The translations under genes and the position numbers were made by a program. A stretch of 64,000 nucleotides of DNA from Peribolospora baueri (taxonomy: Eukaryota; Basidiomycota; Peribolosporomycetes; Peribolosporales; Peribolosporaceae), in the NCBI GenBank assembly GCA_029717555.1, contig JAMDHS010000002.1, forward strand, positions 372,001 to 436,000, read 5' to 3'. The notes under the pieces were generated by a model, which worked only from the letters and a program-made list of their open reading frames with translations, ran no database searches and was not told the origin of the DNA. Positions 1-12,056 of the stretch are shown here, in pieces (position 1 is the first letter of the stretch; every line of letters starts with the position of its first letter).

Positions 1-60
1 GCGGAAATCGGAGCTCTTGATTGACAAGCGACCGATGTTTTCTCCTTTGCTATTGCTTAG

Positions 61-3000
61 GTAGAGCAATGCTTCTCGCTGCGAGCATCGGCATTTCAGA
101 TCTTCTTCACTGACGATGATGGCGAGGAGGTGAATTGTTCTTTCGTACATCGGCCTCTGCGCCGCCAAGGTTGCACCTCACCGTTGTCCCCGACGCGTTT
201 TTCGTTTCTTTTTTCACTGTAACGACAGTGTGAAATTGCTTCAGAGGATGACCTTACAGAGGCGATCGCATATTTCGAGTCCGGCGACGTCGATCTCGGC
301 GAGAATCCATCGTCGACGACAACCACAGCCGAAGGTAGCTCTTCAGCCTCGGCGACGCGCGTCAACATGCGCGTCGCCATCTCCGTGGACTATGATGGAC
401 CAAACCTCTCCGATACCGCCTCGACGTACAGCTCCTGGACAGCCTCCTCAGCAGCCAGTTCGCGCAGGACTGGCGTGGGCATGGAGAGCGTTGCCAACTC
501 CGTCACATTCGATCGGTCGGACACTTCGAGTTTCAAATCGGCCGGTGGCCCTTCCGTAGCTCCTCGTGCGCCCGCGCGGGAACTTTACATCGGCCTGGAC
601 GACTGGGATGACGACGACGATGACGACGACGACAACGATGACGACGACGACGACGACGATCGCCTCACCATCTGCTCTTTCAGCTCCAACCGACGCGCAC
701 CCTCCCTTCCCTTCGCCCCTACGCGAACGCAGAGCGCCTCGGACGTTTTCGACGCCGATCTCAAGTCTCTGTCCCTGTCTTCTCCGACTAGCTCGGATGA
801 AGAGGAGAGCGAGGCTGTTGAGGGGGCCTCTTCTCACCGTTCCCGCAGCAGCAAGTACGACGCCCGAAGACCTAGACGACGACGGAACAAGCTAACCCCT
901 CCCCGTCTATTGGCCCGCGAGCCTACGTACGGAGCGAATTGGACTTCGGTCCCAGGCTCCTCCACCTCAAGCCGCATTGGGCCGCTCACGCCCGAGCCCG
1001 TACCGCCGGCGCCGACGGAGACCACGTGCTGCGCGGCTTGCCGGGCCGATCTGGACTCGCTCCGGTACGTGCGTCGTTTGCGGACCGAGCAAGCCTATCT
1101 CAACAAGCGATTCTGGTACGGCTACCGAGGAAGCGGACCCGACGGGCTACTTGAAAGGAGAGGCGCGTGGTTTTGGAGACACGGCGACAGCTTCTGACGG
1201 CAAAGGAGCCGACCGTGATGACGTGGTGGAGGACGATGGAAGTTTTGGTGCCTCTTCAACCGTGGCGGCGAACGCTACTGCGGAGAAAGGCCTGATTTCG
1301 AACCCACGGACAGACGTGCAGTCGCGATCAAGGCGATCGGGCCGAGTATCGCCACCATCTCCTTCCACCACCGTACCCGCGCTGGTTCCGTCATCCACTC
1401 TTCCGCCGCAGACGGAGGGGGGATTCGAACTGTGCGCATCTTGTGTCGAGGTAGAGGGTCATCAGCACTCCGTCGCCCTCGCCGCGCACGGTCTCTCTTC
1501 CTCTGCTTTGACTGTTGCTGGCGAATCGTCTGGATCCGCACTAAGGACGACGAGACGATTGGGAAAGAGGCCTATGCGTCATGCGTTTCAGGAGTTGATG
1601 TGGGGAGTAGGTGGATGGCAGGAAGTGGGTGAGTACGGGTCCATGCTGTCCCATGACTGTTGACTGTGTCGGAATGGAGAGGCTCGCCAAGTTTGCTCAT
1701 GATCATCTTCCGCTTGTAGAGGACGACAGCGATCGTTCGTGCAGCATCTGTGGCTCTGGGTTGTCGATGGGCCGTTTTAAATGTGAGGGCTGTTCTCCGG
1801 ACGTCATCACCGGCTTCCTGGTCTAACTTGGTCAAGCCGAGCTTCTCAGGCATAGCGCGTTGTCATGCTGACCAACGGGACTCACTTCTGTCGTCTTGGG
1901 CAGGCATTTCGTGCAACCGATTCGACTTGTGTCAACAATGTTATCAGAAGGTCGGCGAAATGTGAGCGACACGGGCATTGATGTTTTTAAATTCTTTCCT
2001 CAATATTATCTCTATGACTTACGTCGTCTCCATACGGCCTTGTCTATCCATTTCAGCCACCCTATTCACGCCTTCCTCGCAGTTGGCGACTCGGGCCGAC
2101 CAGATGGGATCCTGTATGGAGGGAAAGGACGTCCGAATGGCGGTGGCGCGCCGTCCAGAGGGTATTCTCGCACCATGATCTCTTCGTTGACAAGCTCAGG
2201 AAAGCCTTCTGCCCTACCTGCTAGGATAGAACATCCCGGCACTACATGTCATTCTTGCATGCGCACCCCCATCGTCGGAGCTCGATTCCACTGCATCAGC
2301 TGCGAGAGAGGCAGAGATTACGTGAGCGACTTGTTCGACAGCGGCGGAAGGAGCTGGAGGTTGTACTGATGTCACATTCGGCGATTGTTCTCTTTAGTGT
2401 GCTGCCTGCGAGTTCAGCGGCCAGATATTTGCAACTCATGGTGGTCACGACCCTTCTCACATTCTCATCAAGATACCTTTACCCGTCGGCGCCTCCTCTT
2501 TCCAGCTCGCTACGGAGCGAGCCAGGCAGCTCCAAGATACGGACGTTTTACCTGTTACGACGGACGCCTTTTCAGAAACGAACGGATCAGCCAGCGCGCC
2601 TCTCATCGTACGAGCTCCAACCGTCCACCCAGGCGTCCACTGCTCGACCTGCTCACGCCCCGTAGTGGGCACCCGCTACCTCTGCGCAAACTGTCCCCTC
2701 CTGCCAGACTTCAATCTATGTTCCGACTGCGAGCGCTCCTCCGCCGATCTTCATGACCCCTTACATTTTTTCATAAAGATCGACAGACCCGCGTCCATGC
2801 CATTGCCCACACCCGCGCCGTTGCTGAGAATGCTGTACAAGTTGCCTGACGGTGCGGATATGCATGGTCAGAATGCCATCGGACGCGGTGGAGTGGACCT
2901 GCTTCGCCTGCATAGTCTGGCAAGGCAGGAGACCGTGCCTCTAGAAGAGCTCGTGCACCCGTGAGTATCGGGGGATAATCCAATTCGTACTTCCTATACT

Positions 3001-3525
3001 CTTCCGACGTTGTAGGCGAATCTTGTTTGATCTCACGCCCCCTTTTTATCCTATTGTCCTCGACGTTCCGTTATCTTATTAATTCGTGCGCAGCTCTGTC
3101 TTCTGTGACGGTTGCTTTGAGAACGTCCAGGGCGCCTGGTTCAGGTGCTGCAACTGTTCCGTCGGCTTTGATCTCGTGAGTGACTATTCACCCACCCGCT
3201 GCGTGTGGTCGATCCGGCGCGTCTTGCTACGAAGACTAATTTCGTCTGGGCCGTGGCTCCTCTCTCAAACTTGCAGTGTTCCAACTGCGAGGCCGAGTCG
3301 AAGCATAATCCTCGCCACGTCTTCGCTGTCTTCAAACGACCCGTGAGCACGATTGCGTCCAGTTGTAACCATCGATCCATTTGGCCGCTAATTCTGGCCG
3401 CTAATCCTCGGTCTGTTGTTCACATCTTGGTGGCATTGCAGGTGGACATGGCGCTCTTCAAAGCGGTCGTGGATCTTTCCAGCGCTGAAGGACGCCCCAT
3501 GCTCCCCTTCGAGATGTATCAGTAG
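61..3525 (+). CDS. PB1 and multi-ZZ zinc-finger protein, 5' end outside window
   Basis: The gene enters from the left edge. An exon at about 61-129 and, after an intron (130-228), the next exon encode the end of a PB1 domain (FQIFFTDDDGEEV joined to CEIASEDDLTEAIAYF, an acidic OPCA-type motif). A long disordered region with an Asp-rich run (about 607-660) follows. Five ZZ-type zinc-finger modules come next, at about 1027-1470, 1740-1960, 2250-2480, 2640-2790 and 3100-3350, each with C-x2-C pairs and an aromatic-x-Cys step such as GARFHCISC or GTRYLCANC. Two of them have clear FDLC or FNLC cores, and several are split by introns. PB1 plus repeated ZZ is the architecture of p62/NBR1 autophagy receptors and fungal relatives; no four-tryptophan NBR1 domain was seen. 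The stop follows LPFEMYQ. In ZZ1 the reading frame is offset between its two cysteine pairs (about 1066-1072). Domain calls are firm; the receptor role is inferred. Confidence 0.75.
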
Positions 3526-5300
3526 CATGTCATATCAGGTCTTAACCCGAAGGGCGATTGAAGACGTGTGTGTGTGTGCATAATGTGCTGACTGACACGT
3601 ACTTAGACCAGGTCGACACCTCCGGTGCGACGGCGACTACGACCTCCGCCCAGTACACCATTGATTTATGTTCTTTCCCCTAGCAATTTACCTCTGGCGT
3701 CCTCCCCTCGGGGCGCTTCCTGATGCCAGCACAACCCGCGGCGCATATAGAGAGACATGTGGTGTACAAATCCGGGCGAGGACATATCGTCACTGCGAGC
3801 GGGACGGTGACAAGAACGATGTCAATTCTTGACGCCTTCTCGCTCAAAGAAGACCGACTGAGCGGGCATGACGATGGTCTCTGTTTTAGCCATAACCCTA
3901 ACTGAATGGCCAACGACGTACATCCGATTGCCGTAGCGACAAGCGTCTGCCGTCCACGTTCCCGTCACATTTCTGGCCCCGTCCGTACAGATCTACATAC
4001 TTCTCTGTGGTCGACGAGGAGCTTGCGGTCATCCAGACTTGAATTTGTAAAGGCCCGCAGGCTGTGCGTGGACAGCCTCATTGTTGGAGCGGTGCGATCA
4101 CCGCCTAGGTCACGCATACGACCCTTGGAGTGGGTTAGTAGCCTTACTCGGCGTCATCTACACTAGGTAGGACCTTGAAGTGTTTAGCCCTGCTCGGCTC
4201 CATCTGGTACACAACTAGATAATTTCCGCCCGCCGGTTGGGACAAACGGCGTTGCCTTTTTGGTCTCACGTCATTGGAGCCGGGGATCATCTGCGCCACA
4301 CCATCTCCGAACGCATTTCGTCTTCACTTCACCTTAGGACGTTCTCTGGAAGAGGACAGAAAGCACAGGCCTTCCACATCATCATCCGCCCGGGTCCTCT
4401 CTGTCCGGGTCATCTGCCCCGGGTTGTCTGCTCGGTCGTCCGCCCTCCCAAGACATCCCAGCCGGATACTCTGCCCTCCCTACTTCACCGGTCCCAGTCC
4501 CTTCTCTCCATCCAGCGCGAACAGCTTGGAAGGGGCACATGAACAAGCGGCGACGGTTATGGGCGGATGGCTCACTCGGAGGAGCGTAGAAGTGTATGTG
4601 ACTAGCTAACTGGGCCTGTTCGAGTTTGCTGTGTCTCCACTCTCCTGTCCGACATTGACGGCGACGGTGATCGCGATGAATTTGCACTACGCGGCTAGAG
4701 GCCGCTTTGGCGAGATAGCACAGACCCAACCGTTCGGCGCTGATGTCTTTCCACCTTTATCCGCCCTTGCCTCGGGCCGCCACCTCCTAATTTCATATTT
4801 TTCCTCCACACTTTTCAGTCTCACTCTCCAGCTAACTCCTTCCCGAGGCCGCCGCGCCGGACGGACGGCGGCGACTGCGCTCGTCGACGTGGTGCCGATT
4901 TCCAAGATGCGCCCGTCCCCTCCGTCGTCTGAGAAAGATTCCAAATGATCTTTGCTGTCCTGCTAGCGATTCCTTTTCTCAAGTTGTCTTAGCCTTTTCC
5001 ATTTGCTCGCCAGCGTCTCCTCTCACCGTCAGGCAACGTCCCGCGCTCTCCACACCACCACTTCCGACGACGACGGTCCCCCACCGCACCCACCCTCTCT
5101 TTCGACCTCACGGTACCCCCTCTCAAACCCCCCTCACGCTCTTTATTCTTTTCCTGTCAGCATCTCTTCAGCGTAGCGTCGCTGATTGCCTGACGGCTCT
5201 TTTTGGACGGGCTCACCACTGTCATTACTTGTCTTCCCTAGCCACGTCTCCAACCCTCCCCTCCCCAGCGACTCACGGTGCGCGCCCTTATCAAGCCGTC
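3526..5300. other. Intergenic region without a supported gene
   Basis: Only short, unsupported reading frames occur on either strand. The right half becomes pyrimidine-rich (about 4950-5250), as expected for the promoter and 5' leader of the secreted-protein gene that follows. No repeat or RNA gene was recognised. Confidence 0.5.
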
Positions 5301-6576
5301 ATGCGCCCCTCCGACTCTACCTCGCTCTCCACCCTCCTTCTCGGCGCCCTCGCCGTCTCCATTCCCGCACAGGCGTCCACGAACAGGCCGCCCGGAACGA
5401 TCGCCCGTGCCCCGAGCGGCTACGTCTGCTCGCGTGGCTTCTTCTGGAGCCCGCGCAATAACGTGTGCATCGAGGCGCGCGACCCGGACAGTTGGAGGCG
5501 CGACCTAGGACAGGCTGTTGGGGCCGTGACCAACACCGTTGAGTCGACCGTCGACGGCCTCGGTCAGACTGTCAGTAGTCTATTGTCCGGACTCACCGGA
5601 CCTGCTTCTAACGGAAAGGGTGCTGGCGCGGCCGCTGGGAGTTCGAAACCGCCCACAGGCACGAGCTGTGCGGCAGGTCATTTCTGGTGGTCGACCAAGG
5701 TGAGCAACGACGTTTGCGCAACAAATTGATCGGCCGGCGAACACATTCACTGACCCTCTTTGCAACGTGCTACGACTGCTTCATGACGCAGGGCCTCTGC
5801 TTGCCGGAAGGCGGTTCCCACAGCGGCTCCCCTTCTAAGGGCAAATCCTGCCCCAAGAACTGGTCTTGGGTGGCTTCCAAGGGCGTCTGCGCGCCCAACC
5901 AGCCTTCCTCGGACGATGGGAACCCGATCTGCGAACTCCTGGACACCATCTTTAACTGGGATCTCCTCTGCTGCGAGAACCAAAGCTCTCCCACCGGCTC
6001 TCAGCCCTCTGCCGCTCCTTCTGCCAGCCTCATCGCCCACCGTCACAACCATAAGCGCGACCTTGTCGGCCACGCTCACGGTCGCGGTCATCATTCGAAG
6101 GCGAAGGCGCCCTACCAGAGTGGACAGCCCCAGCCGCCTTACCAGAGCGCGCACCCCCACCACGGTAGCCCTCATCACACGTCCTCGGACCTCTGTCCCT
6201 TGCCTGGTCTCACCGCCTGCCCCGTGCTGGGCCTGGGCTCTCGCAGGGGTCTCGGCGAGCTCGTCAAGGACGCGTTTGAGTGCCTCGACGTGCTCACAGA
6301 GGTCGTAAGCTGTGGAGGGTGCCTGGCAGACAAGACGGGCACGGACTGCACCAAGCTTTCCAACGTCCGCGATGTCGGATGCCAGAACGGCGCCTGTGTC
6401 GTTCGTGAGTATCTAGGCCCGTGTAAAGTGGGCCGCGCACGCATCGGGGCGATACCGGAGACGGGGCGTTCAGCTTGTTGACTGATCGTCCTTACCCCAT
6501 TCATGCCCGTACTCTCCTTCGCCGCCTAGACTCTTGCAATGCCGGCTTCAATCTCTTGGACAACACCTGCAAGTGA
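5301..6576 (+). CDS. Secreted cysteine-rich protein with CPL1-like domain
   Basis: The ATG at 5301 opens a protein with a hydrophobic signal peptide (STLLLGALAVSIPAQA). The first half carries three copies of a short motif, a Cys, an aromatic pair near Trp/Ser, and a closing Cys (CSRGFFWSPRNNVC, CAAGHFWWSTKGLC, CPKNWSWVASKGVC). A His/Pro-rich linker follows. The C-terminal part (from LCPLPGLTACPVLG through ECLD, SCGGCLADKTGTDC and CQNGACVV to DSCNAGFNLLDNTCK) has the cysteine spacing of the CPL1-like domain. Two introns are evident: about 5701-5792, interrupting the second motif, and one near 6404-6530. Cryptococcus CPL1 is a secreted capsule- and virulence-associated protein; a role at the cell surface or outside the cell is inferred here. 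Upstream in-frame starts are not ATG, which supports this start. Confidence 0.8.
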
Positions 6577-7362
6577 ACGCTGGGGCGGAGATTCCGCTCG
6601 AGTCCAGTCCATCTTGCACCCTACCCTCTCGGCGTACGACGCCTCGCAATCACACAGCCCACTTCGCGATTATAGGACATCCCTCTCCTTCTCTCAACCT
6701 CGTTGTTCCTCCTTCGTCCTTTTGCCCTTCTGCAATTTGGATACCCGCCGAGCGACGGAGCCTGCTCTGTCGCGCGCTTGCTTGTCGGTTCGACTTCTTG
6801 ACGCCTCTTAGCTCCGGTAACGGGGATCCCGTTAGGGGGCTTTGCCGGGCAACGGAGGCAGGCACTTTTTCTTTGTTACGGACGCAGGGCGGGACGGCGA
6901 GGGCTTGCGCTCGCCAACACCTCAAGTCGTTCGTGCCGGGCTTGGCCCTGTTCTTCTTGTACGTAAGTTTCGGAGTGTCAATCCATGCTTCCGGACGGGT
7001 GGAACATTCTATACGCACCTCTGTCTGTCGTGTGCAGCTCCGATGTAGACGTCCGTTCTTGCGAGGCGGCAAACGCTCTCGTTGGTCATTCTTCTCCTTC
7101 GCATGTAGCAAACACTTGTTTGTCAGAAATGGCTCAACCTTGGACCGTACTGCTCAGATATCCTTTATTAAAAATCTGAACGGCACGGGATTCAGGAGTT
7201 TATAAGGAGTGGCGCCGACCCGAAGCTGACGTGCTGCGGCAACCTCCTCCGTTCTTCCGACGTCCGTGACTCGCCTGGCTTCGCGAGTTGCGACGTTGAG
7301 CTCGACAACGGTCACTCGCTTTCCTCTGCACCCTCATATCCTCCACTCGGGGCAGTCGGTTG
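6577..7362. other. Intergenic region before the ThrRS gene
   Basis: This holds the 3' flank of the CPL1-like gene and the leader of the synthetase gene. Reading frames here have no recognisable domain and show no consistent exon structure. A short frame at about 7213-7310 contains a Cys-Cys pair but is too short to call. Confidence 0.45.
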
Positions 7363-10300
7363 ATGCTCCAAAGACTTGCGCGAGTGACATTCTACGCCGG
7401 CAGCGCTTCACCCTTTCGTACCCTTACCACTGCGCCACGTCGTCTGCTCTTCCGTTCGTCTGCCTCTGCGACCTCGACCGCTCCGCCTTCGCGCTCAGCT
7501 CTCCTCTCCGTGAGAAACACCGCCCTCTTCCCTGCCATCCGCAACGCGCATAGCAACCGTCACGCTACCGCCCCCATCATTGCCACGCGCGCCATGTCCG
7601 CTTCAACAGCCGCCGAGCCCGCCGCTGCTCCTCATCCCGTCTCGTCCAATCAGCATCCCGCCGACCCGGTGGCGGCGCTTGCTGATGGCGCTGCTGGCCT
7701 TTCCTTGGAGGACAAGAAGAGGAAGGACGAGGGGAAGAAGAAGGGAAAGAAGGCTGACGGAGGCAAGGCGCCTTTGGAGGTGAGTGGTCGTCGAGGCGCG
7801 AGGGGGTTCATGCCTTCTGCTCTTCGAATCCAATCGTGGTCTCGCTCGCGCTGACATGTTACCCGCTCTCCTCGTTTTCGCTACGGCCACGATGCGACGC
7901 CTGCGCAGATGACCCCTCCCCCGTCGTTCTTCGATCACCGCATTCAAATGTTCGAAAAGCTTCAGGCCGAGCAGGCAGAGTTTGCCAAATGTGAGTTGCC
8001 GGTCCAGCACGGCGCGACATTCTCGCCTTACCACCGTCTTGCTGCCTCTTTCCATACATACGAGAGCTGACTTGGCGCCTTCCGATCCTCCTCGATTCCC
8101 CTCTGCCACCTCATCGGAATGCCCTCATCGGAATGCCATGCAGCTCAACCGCGAGAGGCCATCACCGTCACCCTCCCGGACGGCTCGACCAAGGAGGCTA
8201 CATCTTGGGAGACGTCGCCGATGGACATCGCAAAGGCCATATCCAAGAGCTTGTCCGAGAAGATCGTCATTGCAAAAGTGAGCTTGTGGGGCCGAACGGT
8301 GGCGGCGGCGGCAGTGGGCGCTCGAGCTCTTGGATGTGCAGCAAGTACCACGGCTGCATTGCCGTTCAAAGGGAATGGAAAATCGCCTGTCAGATCTCGT
8401 TCACTGACTACCTCCTCACATCTTCATTCTGGAATGCATTCAGGTTGACGGCGTCCTCTGGGATCTTGAGAGGCCGTTGGAAGCTTCGTGCAAACTTGAG
8501 CTAGTGGACTTTGAGCACGAAGATGGTACGTTTTCTTGCTTCCGACAATCGTCTCTGTCGAGGCTCTCCGGCTGACGTTTGCGCTCGCTTCTCGTTCATA
8601 TCTTCGACCTGCTTCGCACGGCCTGAACTCTCCAGGCAAAAAGGTCTTCTGGCACTCGTCCGCGCACGTCCTCGGTGAGGCGGCCGAGCGACACTATGGC
8701 TGCCACCTTTGCATCGGACCTCCCACCGAGGAAGGTTTCTTCTACGAGATGGCCATGGGCGAGAGTGGGGACCGGTGAGTGGAAAAATGATTACTTCTAT
8801 TGTGCTGCGATAACACAAGCTGCACGGTGGGCTGAACATGCTTCCTGGCTTCTGTATTTGGGCTTCCCGGCATATTTCCTTTCTTCAGCGTCGTATCCGC
8901 CGGTGACTATGGCAACCTCGAGACCATCGTAAAGAGCGCCGTCAAGGACAAGCAAAAGTTCGAGAGACTGGTGGTCAAGAAGGAGACCCTTCTCGAGATG
9001 TTCAAGGTAAGGAAGCGAAACTTTCCTGTTCGCGAGCAGAGACGAACGTGCAGCGGGCTCTGATCCGTCGGTGCCTCGTTTCGCCCTTGCAGTATAACAA
9101 ATACAAGACGCACATCATCGACAGCAAGATTCCTGATGGCACGTCGACGACCGTCTACCGCTGTGGTCCCATGATCGACCTGTGTGTCGGCCCGCACATC
9201 CCTCACACCGGAAAGATCAAGGCGTTGTCGATCCTCAAGGTGGGTCCCGGCCATCCGCTTCATCGTTAACGCGTGCGACGTCAATGGCGAAGAGCAGGAC
9301 ATGGGACTCACTATCATCACGCGCATCCGTTTCCCCGATCCAGAACTCGGCGTCCTACTTTCTCGGTGACCAGAACAACGACTCTCTTCAGCGAATTTAC
9401 GGCATCTCGTTCCCTGACACCAAGCAGATGACGGAGTACAAAAAGTTCCTCGAGGAGGCGGCTAAGCGTGATCACCGCAAAATCGGAAAGGAGCAAGAAC
9501 TTTTCTTCTTCCACGACCTCAGCCCGGGTAGCGCCTTCTTCTTGCCACACGGAGCCAGGATTTACAACTGCCTACTGGATTTCATGAAGGTGAGTTTCGG
9601 TTCCATGTTGCCGACGTCGAGGCCAACCGAATTTCTGACCGAGCCTCGCGTTTTTCTTTCTCCTTTCCCTTTGGATGGTTCTAGTCCGAATACCGCAAGC
9701 GTGGTTTCCACGAGGTCGTCACCCCAAACATGTTTAACGCCAAGCTCTGGGAGACGTCCGGCCACTGGGCTAACTACAAAGACGACATGTTCGTGCTCGA
9801 CGTCGACAAGGAGAAATTCGGCCTCAAGCCCATGAACTGCCCCGGCCACGCGCTCATGTTCGGCAGCCGCGACCGTTCTTACAAGGAGCTCCCTCTCCGC
9901 CTCGCCGACTTTGGCGTGCTTCACCGCAACGAGGCTTCCGGTGCTCTCACCGGCCTTACGAGGGTGAGACGCTTCCAGCAGGACGACGCGCACATCTTCT
10001 GCATGCACAACCAGGTGAGTCATCCTTTTTTTTGCATTGTTCCGCGATGCGTTGGTCGGAGGAAACGAATGACGGTCTTGTTAACCTTCATTGCGCCGCT
10101 TCGTTTCTCGTGTCCAGATCGAAGACGAAATGATGGGCTGCTTCGATTTTATGAACCATGTCTACGGTCTCTTCGGGTTCGAGTTCAAGCTTGAGCTCTC
10201 GACCCGACCGGACAAATATTTGGGAGAGATCGCCACATGGGACCAGGCTGAGAAGGTAAGTCTCTACTTCGCTTCGAGATGACGAGGCAGGCAAATCGCT

Positions 10301-11101
10301 GAAATCACCGCACCGTCTTTTCGATCACTCCCACAGAGCCTCGCAGCCGCTCTTGACCGGTTCGTTCCCGGCAAGTGGGAGGTCAACCCTGGCGATGGTG
10401 CATTCTACGGTCCTAAGGTGGACATTGCCATTTCGGACGCGATGCGACGCCGACACCAGTGCGCCACTATCCAGCTCGACTTCCAGCTCCCTCAGCGCTT
10501 CAATCTCGAGTACCGCGGCCCTGGAGGTGCGGGCGAGGAGGGGGCGGCTGCCATGGAGAGGCCCGTAATGATCCATCGCGCCATCTTGGGTAGCTTGGAG
10601 AGGTTCATCGCCATCCTCACCGAACACTTTGCCGGCAAATGGTGAGTCCTTTGGCGTCGTCCCTCCCGTCTCGCGCATTCTTCTTCAAGCTGCATGGTCT
10701 GGCGATGGAATGAGCGCTGACGGTTGATACGATGACGCTTCGGCAACAGGCCTTTCTGGATCTCTCCTCGCCAGGTGCTAATCATCCCCGTCGCTGCCGC
10801 CTTCAAGCCCTACGCGGCGGAGATCGCCTCCATGCTCTCTGGTGCGCCGTACAACATGTACGCTGACGCGGACCTGTCGGACAACACGCTGCCCAAGAAG
10901 ATCCGCAACGGCGAGATCGCACAGTACAACTTCATCCTCGTCGTCGGCCAGGAGGAGCTCGACACTCGTTCGGTCAACGTGCGCAACCGCGACGATGCCG
11001 GTCAGAAGGGCAAGGCGCAGACGGTTAAGCTGGAGGAGGTGGCGAGCTTGCTCAAGAGCCTTAAGGAGGAGAGGAGGCTCGAAAACAAGCTGACCGTGTA
11101 G
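7363..11101 (+). CDS. THS1: Threonyl-tRNA synthetase, probably cytosolic and mitochondrial
   Basis: This class II synthetase charges tRNA-Thr. From the N terminus there are: an Arg/Ser/Ala-rich presequence typical of mitochondrial targeting; a TGS domain ([16 protein letters not shown], about 8150-8280); the second additional domain with the HSSAH motif (about 8650) linked to editing; and the catalytic core. The core shows MNCPGH, motif 2 ([20 protein letters not shown]) and motif 3 ([11 protein letters not shown]). The anticodon-binding domain ends in RRLENKLTV. About nine introns interrupt it. The first ATG is at 7363. A second in-frame ATG at 7594 (MSASTAAEP) would remove the presequence and give a cytosolic form. 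Use of both starts is inferred; the enzyme identity is secure. Confidence 0.95.
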
Positions 11102-12056
11102 AGTCCGTCGTCGTTAGTTCCCGGTCCGTGTGTATGACCCTGTCCTTTCACCACCACTTGTCCCTGCCCGGAGGTTTGAGGAAACTTTTGGTCGCGTTAG
11201 TTAATTCACCCCGCGGGTTTGTCGGTCCTAAGCTTTAGGTCGCTGTCTGAAGTCGGCCGCCTAAAGCCGCCGATCGCCCTATTGCGAGAAGACTAGGTCT
11301 CCCCGTTCTCGTCTTCCTCTTTTTTTTCCTTCACACATTTTACCACAGCTCCTCCTTACCAAAGTCCGGGCATGACCTCATCGCTTCCAGTCGCTCGGGA
11401 ACAATGGCGGAGGAGCGAGATGAAGGGTTTTCCATGGGCGGTTATTTAATACGGGCTCGGGGACCTTCTCTTTTCCATCCCATGGAAGGAGACGGCGATC
11501 CCACCCCCCGCTCGTTTCGCGCCGCTCGGCCATACTTTACGTTAAAGCGTTTCTTTGCCCTCTCCCATTTTCCTTTTTTTTTTCTTCTTTTTTTTTTCGT
11601 TGTTCTTTGCATGTTAGCCGGCTTTGGCTTCTTCCTGTCGGTAGGCAAAGGGGATGGTTAGCCGCTGTAGTCTTCCAGTGAGATTGGGACGGTGGGACGG
11701 TGGGCTCTGTCGCACAAGACGTCCCCCTTCCCGTCGGCCCGTTCGAACGTACCAAAATTATTATTTGAACGTACCAAAATTATTATTTTACATGTCCCGA
11801 TGTGTCGAATACAATTCCGTGACGCTATCCAGAGGCAGGACTTTTTGACGATCCTGGACGTTCAAGTGCTGACACGAAAGACGGTGGTAGGAAAAAAAAA
11901 AGCGATCGGCGCGGCGCTGATATTGGTGAAGTTAGACCGTCGAGTGGTGATCAACTGCGACGACGACGACGACATCGACAGCGAGCCTCGCTAGGCCTGC
12001 ATCGCTCTTTGCTTCCCTAATACTCGGTTCATCTCGGCATAGGCCCTCCACTCGCC
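11102..12056. other. Intergenic region with T-rich tracts
   Basis: No coding region is supported. It carries T-rich stretches (about 11310-11335 and 11560-11605) after the synthetase stop, probably 3'UTR and terminator sequence, and a short perfect tandem duplication at 11745-11788. Confidence 0.45.
11745..11788. repeat. Tandem duplication of a 22-bp unit
   Basis: Two adjacent copies of a 22-bp unit beginning GAACGTACCAAAATTATT lie at 11745-11766 and 11767-11788. The unit is AT-rich in a GC-rich neighbourhood. The copies are identical, suggesting a recent duplication. Confidence 0.85.

Noticed and set aside
7213-7310. Short frame with a Cys-Cys-Gly motif before the ThrRS start, hydrophobin-like at a glance
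   Set aside because: Too few cysteines and no signal peptide; spacing does not fit hydrophobins.
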